A program made the position numbers and the translations under genes. The notes beneath the pieces are model-generated. The model was given only the letters and a program-made list of their open reading frames with translations, did not search any database and was not told the origin of the DNA. Positions 52,122 through 58,717 of a stretch of 64,000 bases of DNA are shown here, one piece after another (position 1 is the first letter of the stretch; every line of letters begins with the position of its first letter). Source of the DNA: DASSJT01 sp963715025 (GTDB lineage: Bacteria; Actinomycetota; Actinomycetes; Actinomycetales; Dermatophilaceae); assembly GCA_963715025.1 (NCBI GenBank), contig CAVQQQ010000001.1:248001-312000 (forward strand). The letters run 5' to 3'.

Positions 52122-52287
52122 CCGTGTCTCCTGCCAGGGCTCGACGCGCCGCGAGCCCTGGCTAGAGCGTCGGAGTCGAGAGAGCTGCCGCTGGGAGGCG
52201 TCGGCCCCAATCATGCGAACGCACTTGCTGAGAGGAGAGATCAGATACCAGCCGGGGCCCTTGGCAGGCGAAGGAGGGCGCCTCCCC

Positions 52288-52524
52288 ATGTGGCAGCAGA
52301 TCGACGCGAAAGACGCTGGGAGGGAGCCTGGCGGCGCCGTGCCGCATTCGGGCTGCGCGAAGCTGCTGCGCGGCACCGGCTCGGCGCTCATCCACGCGGG
52401 CGACCGCGTCGAGGGCACCGAGTTCACCCGGCCCTCCCACCGCGAACACCAGGACGGGCGCATGGTGGGGCGCCACGAGATGCTCAAGGAGATGCGGGAG
52501 CAAGAGGACCGCACGACCGCCTGA
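52288..52524 (+). CDS. Hypothetical protein, 78 residues, starting in a 31-bp direct repeat
   Basis: ATG at 52288 with GGAGGG 8-10 nt upstream. The peptide begins MWQQIDAKDAGREPGGAV and ends in a charged helix (HEMLKEMREQEDRTTA). Residues 4-14 (IDAKDAGREP) are encoded by the 31-bp repeat that also encodes the N-terminus of the methyltransferase at 53154. No family recognised. Followed by a large palindrome at 52537-52570 that could terminate it. Confidence 0.45.
   Translation: MWQQIDAKDAGREPGGAVPHSGCAKLLRGTGSALIHAGDRVEGTEFTRPSHREHQDGRMVGRHEMLKEMREQEDRTTA
52300..52330 (+). repeat. 31-bp direct repeat, copy 1
   Basis: ATCGACGCGAAAGACGCTGG is followed by GAGGGAGCCTG. Copy 2 at 53163-53193 is identical except for one base (30 of 31). 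The two copies lie 863 bp apart in the same orientation and the same reading frame (IDAKDAGREP). Confidence 0.9.
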
Positions 52525-52536
52525 GTCATTTGGCTC

Positions 52537-52570
52537 GCGCCCGACTGCTACATATGTAGGAGTCGGGCGC
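52537..52570. terminator. 34-bp interrupted palindrome
   Basis: GCGCCCGACT (52537-52546) and AGTCGGGCGC (52561-52570) are perfect complements enclosing the palindrome CTACATATGTAG, with one G:G mismatch on each side of it. It lies 12 nt after the stop of the 78-residue ORF. The A+T-rich centre is unusual here. Terminator or protein-binding site. Confidence 0.55.
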
Positions 52571-52643
52571 GCTATCTATGCAAACGCATAAGGGCAGGCG
52601 CCCTATTCCGCGTGCATCGGCCCGCACGTTGATCCAGATGCAC

Positions 52644-52667
52644 AAACCCCGGCCCCCGGCGGGGTTT
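52644..52667 (+). terminator. Terminator-like hairpin
   Basis: AAACCCCG (52644-52651) pairs with CGGGGTTT (52660-52667) over 8 bp with an 8-nt loop, followed by CTC. No gene ends immediately before it on the plus strand. It may end transcripts running past the larger palindrome, or minus-strand transcripts from the small ORF at 52858. Confidence 0.4.
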
Positions 52668-52738
52668 CTCACCGCAGCCTGGGGTCCCACCCGTTGACAC
52701 AAAACGACCAGGGCACCCCGGGGTGAGTCGGCCCGACG

Positions 52739-52858
52739 TCATGGTGCGCCCACCCGGGGACACGACGGCGGAACCGACCACGGCCGCGCTGGCCGGGTGG
52801 AGTCCGGCTCGAGGACGCCCGCCTCCCAGGCGCCGACGTTGACCTGGCCGAGATCCAT
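52739..52858 (-). CDS. Possible 39-residue leaderless ORF
   Basis: ATG at 52858 preceded by TACTTT (plus-strand 52865-52870) with a 6-nt gap, the leaderless pattern seen at well-supported genes in this window. It begins MDLGQVNVGAWEAGVLEPDS, then turns Pro/Arg-rich and ends RVGAP. No family recognised; could be a truncated gene fragment. Support is only the promoter spacing. Confidence 0.3.
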   Translation of the reverse strand: MDLGQVNVGAWEAGVLEPDSTRPARPWSVPPSCPRVGAP

Positions 52859-52964
52859 GGGGACAAAGTAGCCGAGCAACCGATCGGTGCAGCGCATGCT
52901 TCGCCATCAGACTGCCGCTCGTAGCGGGCGCTGTCATGTCGGCGCACCCGTCTACCTTGGCCGT

Positions 52965-53150
52965 ATGTGGAAGTACGACCTCGCCGACTGGCACGAGGGG
53001 CTCGGCCAGAGCCATGAGCAGTCGTGGGGCCACCTGCTGGCCGACGGCTGGGAGCCCGACGGCTGGGAGCCCGACGGCCCGGAGTCAGTGGAAGGCTCAG
53101 TGATAGAGCTCAACGGCCGGCGCGTGCTGTGCGTAACAGACACTCCATAG
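52965..53150 (+). CDS. Hypothetical protein, 61 residues, with DGWEP repeats
   Basis: ATG at 52965 with TACCTT (52953-52958) exactly 6 nt upstream, so probably leaderless. The peptide MWKYDLADWHEGLGQSHEQS continues to a Trp/Asp/Glu/Pro-rich repeat (DGWEPDGWEPDGPE) and ends in a short beta hairpin (VIELNGRRVLCVTD). Acidic and soluble. No family recognised. It ends directly before the methyltransferase start and lies between the 31-bp repeats. Confidence 0.5.
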   Translation: MWKYDLADWHEGLGQSHEQSWGHLLADGWEPDGWEPDGPESVEGSVIELNGRRVLCVTDTP

Positions 53151-53153
53151 AGG

Positions 53154-53951
53154 TTGACACCAATCGACGCGAAAGACGCTGGGAGAGAGCCTGATTGGCT
53201 CATCACTGGTGAGCGCACGGTTCCCGGCGTCTGGCACGAGAACTACTGGTACCGCCGCCACGAGGTGGTCTACGCCGCCTGCCCAGAGTGGGTTCCTGCA
53301 GCCCCGTCGCGCATCCTCGACGCGGGCAGCGGGGAGGGCTACGGGACGGCCCGCCTGGCCGACGACTGGCCGCGCGCCCTGGCCGTCGGACTCGACTACG
53401 ACCCGGTCGCCACGGCGCACGCAAGCGGGGTGCACGGAGACGACCACACGGCATACCTGCGGGCAGCTTTGACGTCAATTCCCTTGACCAGCAATGTCTT
53501 TGACCTCGTGGTCTCCCTTCAGACCATCGAGCACATCTGGACTCCCTCTGACTACGTGCAAGAGCTGCTGCGCGTATGCCGGCCGCGCGCGACCGTGGTC
53601 ATCTCGACTCCCAACCGGCTCACCTTCTCCCCCGGCCTCGGCCGCCGCGGGAAGCCGGACAATGTGTTCCATTGCCGGGAGTACGACGCGGCCGAGCTGC
53701 TGGCAGAACTTGGCCGCTGGGCGCCGCGCCTGGCGGTCGACCGGGTGCTCGGCCTGCGCCACGGCCCCCGGCTCGCGGCGTGGGAGGCCTCACATGGGCC
53801 GATCACCACGGCCCAGCAGTCGGGGGCTCCCGAGGAGTGGCCGGCGCGGCTCAGGGAGCTGGTGGCATCGGTCACGATCGGCGACTTCAGGCTCTCTCCC
53901 GACTCGCTCGAGTCGAGCCTCGACGTGGTGGTGGTGGCACGGGCAGGCTGA
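53154..53951 (+). CDS. Class I SAM-dependent methyltransferase, Rv3030-like
   Basis: 265 residues. ITGERTVPGVWHENYWYRRH precedes SAM motif I ILDAGSGEGYGTARLADDW; LDYDPVATAHA and VFDLVVSLQTIEHIW follow. The ENYWYRRHEVVY segment and position before a GH57 enzyme match M. tuberculosis Rv3030, implicated in methylated glucan or lipopolysaccharide synthesis. The only in-frame start is a TTG at 53154 directly after a TAG, with no properly spaced ribosome site, and residues 4-13 come from the 31-bp direct repeat. The original 5' end may have been replaced. Confidence 0.82.
   Translation: MTPIDAKDAGREPDWLITGERTVPGVWHENYWYRRHEVVYAACPEWVPAAPSRILDAGSGEGYGTARLADDWPRALAVGLDYDPVATAHASGVHGDDHTAYLRAALTSIPLTSNVFDLVVSLQTIEHIWTPSDYVQELLRVCRPRATVVISTPNRLTFSPGLGRRGKPDNVFHCREYDAAELLAELGRWAPRLAVDRVLGLRHGPRLAAWEASHGPITTAQQSGAPEEWPARLRELVASVTIGDFRLSPDSLESSLDVVVVARAG
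53163..53193 (+). repeat. 31-bp direct repeat, copy 2
   Basis: Same sequence as 52300-52330 with one A/G difference. It forms codons 4-13 of the methyltransferase. The two repeats bracket an 832-bp segment with two or three small unrecognised ORFs and two hairpins. Confidence 0.9.
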
Positions 53952-54060
53952 GGTGCGACGGCCGCCGCGACGGCCGCCGCGTCCGGGACGACGCCGCCCG
54001 CTCTGAGATGTGGCCGGACTTGTCACGTCCGGTGCCGCACGTGGTGCACACTGGCGGCTC

Positions 54061-55581
54061 ATGACCGCCGTTCCCGGGGCCTTCTGCCTCGTCCTCCACT
54101 CCCACCTGCCCTGGCTGCCGGGCCATGGGGTGTGGCCGCTGGGCGAGGAGTGGCTGCACCAGGCCGTCGGCGAGGCCTACGTCCCCCTGGTGGCAGAACT
54201 CGACGCCCTGGCCGACCAAGGCCACCGCGACGTCCTCACCCTCGGCGTCACCCCCGTCCTGGCCGCCCAGCTCGACCACGAGCGCATGATCGCCGACGCC
54301 CGCAGCTGGGCGGCTCTGTGGGAGCTGCGGACCCGCGAGATGGGTTTCGCCGAGGACGAGGGCCACCGACGGGTCGCGGCGCACGAGTACCGAGAGGCGC
54401 GGCGAGCAGGAGAGCTGCTCGAAACGCGCTGGCGCGCGGGTGGATCGCCTGTCCTCACCTCGTTGCGCGACGGCGGCGTGGTCGAGCTGCTGGGCGGTCC
54501 CTCGGCGCATCCCTTCCTGCCGCTCACCCTGCCCGAGGTGGCCAAGGCCGCCCTCCGGGCCGGTCTCGCCGACAGCACCTGGCGACTAGGTGCCCGCCCG
54601 ACGGGCATCTGGTCGCCGGAGTGCGGATTCTCGCCGTGGCTTGCCGACCATTTCGACGCCGCAGGTGTCGGGCACTTCCTCGTCGACGAGCAGACCGTGC
54701 GAGACGCCGGGGGCCACCCGCACGCCGCATGGCGCGTGGCCGGCAACCGCGTCGTGGCCATCCCCCGCGACCTCGAGGTCACCAACCTCATCTGGTCTTC
54801 GCGGAACGGCTATCCGACCGCCGCGGCCTACCGCGACTTCCATGCCCGCGAGGAGTTCACCGGACTGCGGCTGTGGGCCGTCACGTCGCCCGACGCGGGG
54901 GCCGAGGACAAGCTGCCATACGACCCCGAGGAGGCGAGCCGTCAGGTGGCCAGGGACGTCGCGCACTTCGTCGCCGCCGTCCGCCACCGGCTCGAGTCGG
55001 TGTCCGCGGCACTGGGCCGGCCGGCCCTCGTGGTCGCCGCCTACGACACCGAGCTCTTCGGCCATTGGTGGCATGAAGGCCCGGCGTTCCTCGGCCAGGC
55101 GATCCGGGCCCTGCGCGAGGCGGGGGTGACGGTGACCACGGTTGCCAAGGCGCTCGACAGCGGCTTCGTCGCTGGGGACCTCCCGCTGGGCGACGGCTCC
55201 TGGGGAGCCGGCAAGGACTTCTCGGTGTGGAACGGCCGCGCCGTGGCCGACATCGCCCGCGAAGGGTTCTGGATGCAGCGCCGGTGGGTCGACCTCATGC
55301 GCAGGGAGGCCGACCGCGGTCGCCTCCGGGTGCGGCGGCCAGACCTCGACCAGCTCCTGCGGACGCTTTTCAACGCACTGTCCTCGGACTGGGCTTTCCT
55401 GGCCAGCCGCGGCCAGTCGGCGGACTATGCCCGGCGCCGAGAGTCGGAGCACCGCCGGGAATTCCATGGCCTGGCCCAGCTCATCGAGGACGGCCGGCGC
55501 CACGATGCCCTCGAGGAGGCCGGTCGCCAGGCCCTCACGGACCTGACCTTCCCGGCCCTCGACGCCCGCACGCTGGTCTGA
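54061..55581 (+). CDS. GH57 alpha-glucan enzyme, probable 1,4-alpha-glucan branching enzyme
   Basis: 506 residues. GH57 motifs: LVLHSHLPWLPGHG at the start, the catalytic glutamate in GIWSPECGFSPWL near residue 187, and the catalytic aspartate in VVAAYDTELFGHWWHEG near 329, with a C-terminal helical domain. M. tuberculosis Rv3031, behind the Rv3030 methyltransferase, is the positional match and acts in methylglucose lipopolysaccharide/glucan branching. The ATG at 54061 follows the methyltransferase by 109 nt. Works with glgX and glgP nearby in alpha-glucan turnover, which I infer. Confidence 0.9.
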   Translation: MTAVPGAFCLVLHSHLPWLPGHGVWPLGEEWLHQAVGEAYVPLVAELDALADQGHRDVLTLGVTPVLAAQLDHERMIADARSWAALWELRTREMGFAEDEGHRRVAAHEYREARRAGELLETRWRAGGSPVLTSLRDGGVVELLGGPSAHPFLPLTLPEVAKAALRAGLADSTWRLGARPTGIWSPECGFSPWLADHFDAAGVGHFLVDEQTVRDAGGHPHAAWRVAGNRVVAIPRDLEVTNLIWSSRNGYPTAAAYRDFHAREEFTGLRLWAVTSPDAGAEDKLPYDPEEASRQVARDVAHFVAAVRHRLESVSAALGRPALVVAAYDTELFGHWWHEGPAFLGQAIRALREAGVTVTTVAKALDSGFVAGDLPLGDGSWGAGKDFSVWNGRAVADIAREGFWMQRRWVDLMRREADRGRLRVRRPDLDQLLRTLFNALSSDWAFLASRGQSADYARRRESEHRREFHGLAQLIEDGRRHDALEEAGRQALTDLTFPALDARTLV

Positions 55582-55599
55582 GTCACAGACCAAGGGCAC

Positions 55600-55629
55600 G
55601 TATGCCGGCGGGCCGGCGCGCCGGCATAC
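55600..55629. terminator. Inverted octamer pair between convergent genes
   Basis: GTATGCCGGCG (55600-55610) and CGCCGGCATAC (55619-55629) are perfect 11-bp complements around an 8-nt loop. Both arms hold an exact octamer. It lies between the stops of the GH57 gene (55581) and the acyltransferase gene (55657), so it can serve as a bidirectional terminator. Confidence 0.7.
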
Positions 55630-55656
55630 CTCGTCCTCCAGCCGAGCCGGGGTCGG

Positions 55657-56391
55657 TCACTTCCGGGTCTTGACCACCCGCCCGGGCTGCCCGACGATCA
55701 CGGACCGGGGCGGGTACACCCCGCGGGCCACTGAGCCAGCGCCCACCACCGAGTGAGCCCCGAGGTCCGTTCCGCGGGTGACCACGACCTTCGTGCCCAC
55801 CCAGACGTCGTCTCCGATGCGCACCGGGGTCTTGACGATGCCCTGGTCCTTGATCGGCAGGTCGAGCCTGTCGGTGCGGTGGTCGAAGTCGCAGATGTAG
55901 ACATCGTCGCCGAACAGGCACGTCTCGCCGATCTCGATGTCGAGCCAGCAGTTGATCGTGTTGCGGATGCCGACCACCGTCTTGGAGCCGATGCGCAGGG
56001 TGCCCTCGTGGGCGCGCACCCGCGCGTGGGCCCCGAAGTGGCAGTAGGCCCCCACGACGAGCCGGGCGTAGCCCTCGCGCACCTCGAAGCGCACGTCCGG
56101 CCCGATGAAGCACGGGCCCTCGAACCGGAGCGAGGGATTCCTCAGGCTGGCCCTCGCCATGCGCAGGTAGCTGGCGAGATGGTGGCGGGTGTAGGCGTGG
56201 TTGGCGATGGCCCAGCGCGCCCAGCGCGCCCATCGTGACCGGCGCGCCCGGCGCGCCCGGCTCAGCCGGGACAGGGCGTGGGAAGAGTCCAGGGGGAGGG
56301 CGCCCTCCCCCCGGTCAAGCATGCGCATGTCTGCCGCAGCCGCCAGATCCATCCACGGGTCCGGTTCGGCCGGCGCTGAGGCTTCGGTCAC
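55657..56391 (-). CDS. Left-handed beta-helix (hexapeptide) acyltransferase
   Basis: 244 residues. The N-terminal 70 residues are Arg/Ala/Trp-rich with a short internal repeat (RARRARRSRWARWARWA). The C-terminal two thirds are hexapeptide repeats (FIGPDVRFEVREGYARLVVG, VGIRNTINCWLDIEIGETCLFGDDVYIC, IGDDVWVGTKVVVTRGTDLG, VVGAGSVARGVYPPRSVIVG, in pieces) typical of CatB/WbbJ-type O- or N-acyltransferases. GTG at 56391 overlaps the stop of the methyltransferase by 4 nt. Last gene of a four-gene operon. M. tuberculosis Rv3034c is a similar neighbour. Acceptor unknown; cell-surface glycan plausible. Confidence 0.8.
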   Translation of the reverse strand: MTEASAPAEPDPWMDLAAAADMRMLDRGEGALPLDSSHALSRLSRARRARRSRWARWARWAIANHAYTRHHLASYLRMARASLRNPSLRFEGPCFIGPDVRFEVREGYARLVVGAYCHFGAHARVRAHEGTLRIGSKTVVGIRNTINCWLDIEIGETCLFGDDVYICDFDHRTDRLDLPIKDQGIVKTPVRIGDDVWVGTKVVVTRGTDLGAHSVVGAGSVARGVYPPRSVIVGQPGRVVKTRK

Positions 56392-57410
56392 CTTGGCTTG
56401 GTGCCGGTGATGCCGACGTTGTAGAAGAAGCGGTCGGGCACAACGCGCGATAGCACGCGGTCGACCTGCGAGAGGCGCTTCCACGAGCCATAGGCGAACA
56501 TGGCCCAGTTCCAGCCGAGGGCCCCGTCCTTCACTGCCACTTCGAAGGTCCGCACCGGCCAGCCCACGAAGGCCGCGGTCAGCTCCTCGGTATGGGTGTG
56601 CACGTCAGCAGCCCCGGCACGCCGGGCGGTGTCAGCCAGCTCGGCCGGGTCGAACGTGTGCAGGTCGACGACCGCCTCCAGGGCGGCGGCCCGAGACGAC
56701 TCATCGAGCTCCTCACGGGCTCTGGCCCACTTCTCGCGCAGCGGGGGCAGGCTCGTCACATACCTGGTCGCGCTCCAGGTCCACTGCCCGAGCCGGCGGG
56801 CGTACCGGTCGCCGATCCGGGTCGGCTCGCCCGCGATGACGAAGCGGCCGCCGGGGCGCAGCACCCGGAGCATCTCGCGGAAGGCGGCTTCGACGTCGGG
56901 GATGTGGTGGATGACTGCGTGGCCCACCACGACGTCGAAGGTGTCGTCGTCGTAGGGAATCCGCTCGGCGTCGGCAATCCTTCCCTCGACCGGGAACCCG
57001 AGCCGGGCGGCATTCGCCTGAGCAGCCTCGACCATGCCCGGGGAAAGGTCGGTGACATGCACCTCGCCGAGCACGCCGGCCTGCTTGAGGTTGAGGGAGA
57101 AGAAGCCCGTGCCGGCACCTATCTCCAGCGCCGTCCTGTACGGCTGCGGCTCCCGGCCGTGGACCTCGCTGCCGACGATGGCATCGAAGCGGCCGCGGGC
57201 GTAGGCGACGCAGCGCTCGTCGAAGGAGATCGACCATTTGTCGTCATAGGTCCCCGCCTCCCAGTCGTGGTACAGCACCTGGGCGAGCTTGTTGTCGGCG
57301 TAAGCGCGGGCGACCTCGTCCGCGGACGCCACCGGCCGGGCCGCCGCTGGGGACGCGCGCCCATCGGTCAAGGAAGCCGCGGGCCCACCGTGGGCGGCGG
57401 GGCGGCCCAT
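56388..57410 (-). CDS. SAM-dependent methyltransferase, Rv3038c-like
   Basis: 340 residues. A variable Ala/Pro-rich N-terminus (about 30), then YHDWEAGTYDDKWSISFDERC, SAM motif I ALEIGAGTGFFSLNLKQAG near 95, VTDLSPGMVEAAQANA and DVVVGHAVIHHIPD. Its start shares a nucleotide with the enoyl-CoA hydratase stop (TGATG) and its stop overlaps the acyltransferase start, so all three are coupled. Rv3038c next to echA17 (Rv3039c) is the same pairing in M. tuberculosis. Substrate unknown. Confidence 0.87.
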   Translation of the reverse strand: MGRPAAHGGPAASLTDGRASPAAARPVASADEVARAYADNKLAQVLYHDWEAGTYDDKWSISFDERCVAYARGRFDAIVGSEVHGREPQPYRTALEIGAGTGFFSLNLKQAGVLGEVHVTDLSPGMVEAAQANAARLGFPVEGRIADAERIPYDDDTFDVVVGHAVIHHIPDVEAAFREMLRVLRPGGRFVIAGEPTRIGDRYARRLGQWTWSATRYVTSLPPLREKWARAREELDESSRAAALEAVVDLHTFDPAELADTARRAGAADVHTHTEELTAAFVGWPVRTFEVAVKDGALGWNWAMFAYGSWKRLSQVDRVLSRVVPDRFFYNVGITGTKPR

Positions 57411-58198
57411 CAGGCACCCTCGAAGACGGCCTTGCCCGGCCCGCTCTCGACGAAGGACTTCATGCCGATCTCCCGGTCACGGGTGGCGAACAGCGCCGCG
57501 AACTGGGCTCGCTCGATCTCCAGGCCGGTCTCGAGGTCGACTTCCAGGCCTCGGTCGATGGCCTCCTTGGCCGCGCGCAGGGCATATGCCGGCCCGCCGA
57601 CGAAGCGGGCGACGCGGGCCCGCGCCGCGGCGTACACCTCCTCTGCCTCACCCGGCTCGACGACCTCGTCGACCAGCCCGATGGCGAGCGCCTCGTCGGC
57701 CGCCACGAACCTGCCGGTGAAGATGATGTCCTTGGCTCTGGCCGCGCCGACCAGGCGGCTGAGCCGCTGGGTGCCGCCCGCCCCGGGGATCAGGCCGAGG
57801 AGGATCTCCGGCTGGCCGAGCTTGGCGTTCTTGGCCGCCACCCGGAAGTCGCAGCACAGCGCCAGCTCGCAGCCGCCGCCGAGGGCATAGCCGGTGATGG
57901 CCGCAACGGTCGGCTTGGGGATCCGGGCCACCGCGGTGAACGCCGTGGTCAGCCCCCGGGAGCGGTCGACCATGTCCGTGTAGGACATGTGCTCCATCTC
58001 CTTGATGTCGGCACCGGCCGCGAAGACCTTCTCCCCGCCGTAGACCACCACCGCGGCCACGTCCTTCCGGGCGGTCACCTCGTCGGAGGCCTCGCGGATG
58101 GCCTCCTGAAGCTCGGCGTTGAGGGCGTTCATCGGGGGGCGCTCGAGCCGCAGGGTGGCGATGCCACCGTCGACCTCCACCGAGAGGACGTCGCTCAT
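57410..58198 (-). CDS. Enoyl-CoA hydratase/isomerase family protein
   Basis: 262 residues of the crotonase fold: GGIATLRLERPPMNALNAEL, the oxyanion and binding region FAAGADIKEM near 63-72, GYALGGGCELALCCDFRVAA near 108, and the catalytic segment LGQPEILLGLIPGAGGTQRLSRLVG, in which both glutamate positions of true hydratases (E in GGGCELAL and PEILLGLIPG) are present. It fits an EchA17-like beta-oxidation enzyme. It is second in the operon, its start sharing a nucleotide with the YbjN-like stop. Confidence 0.92.
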   Translation of the reverse strand: MSDVLSVEVDGGIATLRLERPPMNALNAELQEAIREASDEVTARKDVAAVVVYGGEKVFAAGADIKEMEHMSYTDMVDRSRGLTTAFTAVARIPKPTVAAITGYALGGGCELALCCDFRVAAKNAKLGQPEILLGLIPGAGGTQRLSRLVGAARAKDIIFTGRFVAADEALAIGLVDEVVEPGEAEEVYAAARARVARFVGGPAYALRAAKEAIDRGLEVDLETGLEIERAQFAALFATRDREIGMKSFVESGPGKAVFEGA

Positions 58199-58683
58199 CA
58201 CAAGTCTCCCTCCGGGGCAGCCGGCTGCCCCGCCCCCGGACCGTCGTCGGGTCCGCCCATGACCTTCTCGTGCCACATCTGGACCCCCGCGAGGACGATC
58301 TGGATGGTGACGTTGAGCAGCCCCGACACGTCGGTCTGGGGCGTGACGATGTGCTCGCCGGTGACGACGAGGGTGCCGTTCGCGAGGCCGGTCTTGACGA
58401 TGTTGAGGGTGAGGTTGAGCTCGTTGCACGCCGAGAGCTGCCGCAGCGGGTCCGTGGGCACCGGCGCGCTCAGGGCCCACTGACCGAAGACCCGCATGAT
58501 CTGGAAGTCCCCCTCGGTGCAGCGGACGAAGAGCTGCTGGTCCTGAGCCTTGAAGGCGACATCGCCGTCGGTGTCGATGTCGGGGTTCAGCCCTGCGTCG
58601 ATGAGCGCATCGAGGACCCGGCCCCGCAGCGGATGCTCGTCCGGCGGCGGGGGGAAGTTCGGCAGGGAGGTGGGATCGGTCAT
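58198..58683 (-). CDS. YbjN-domain protein
   Basis: 161 residues. The central YbjN-like domain (HPLRGRVLDALIDAGLNPDID, DVAFKAQDQQLFVRC, FQIMRVFGQWAL, ELNLTLNIVKTGLANG) is flanked by a Pro-rich start and a Gly/Pro/Ala-rich end. First gene of the operon with enoyl-CoA hydratase, methyltransferase and acyltransferase. TACGGT (plus-strand 58690-58695) lies 6 nt before the ATG (leaderless). Possible secretion/chaperone-like role by family; not established. Confidence 0.75.
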   Translation of the reverse strand: MTDPTSLPNFPPPPDEHPLRGRVLDALIDAGLNPDIDTDGDVAFKAQDQQLFVRCTEGDFQIMRVFGQWALSAPVPTDPLRQLSACNELNLTLNIVKTGLANGTLVVTGEHIVTPQTDVSGLLNVTIQIVLAGVQMWHEKVMGGPDDGPGAGQPAAPEGDL

Positions 58684-58717
58684 GTCGCAACCGTAACCAC
58701 TCCCTACGCTGGGGGCC
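58684..58717. promoter_or_regulatory. Compact divergent leaderless promoters (YbjN operon / glgX)
   Basis: Only 34 bp separate the two start codons. On the minus strand TACGGT (58690-58695) ends 6 nt before the YbjN ATG. On the plus strand TACGCT (58705-58710) ends 7 nt before the glgX ATG. Each promoter's -35 region must lie inside the opposite gene, so the two probably interfere with each other. Confidence 0.55.

Noticed and set aside
52572..53033. 153-codon minus-strand frame
   Set aside because: Low-complexity Arg/Pro/Gly translation without motifs, crossing a terminator-like hairpin and the start of the 61-residue ORF.
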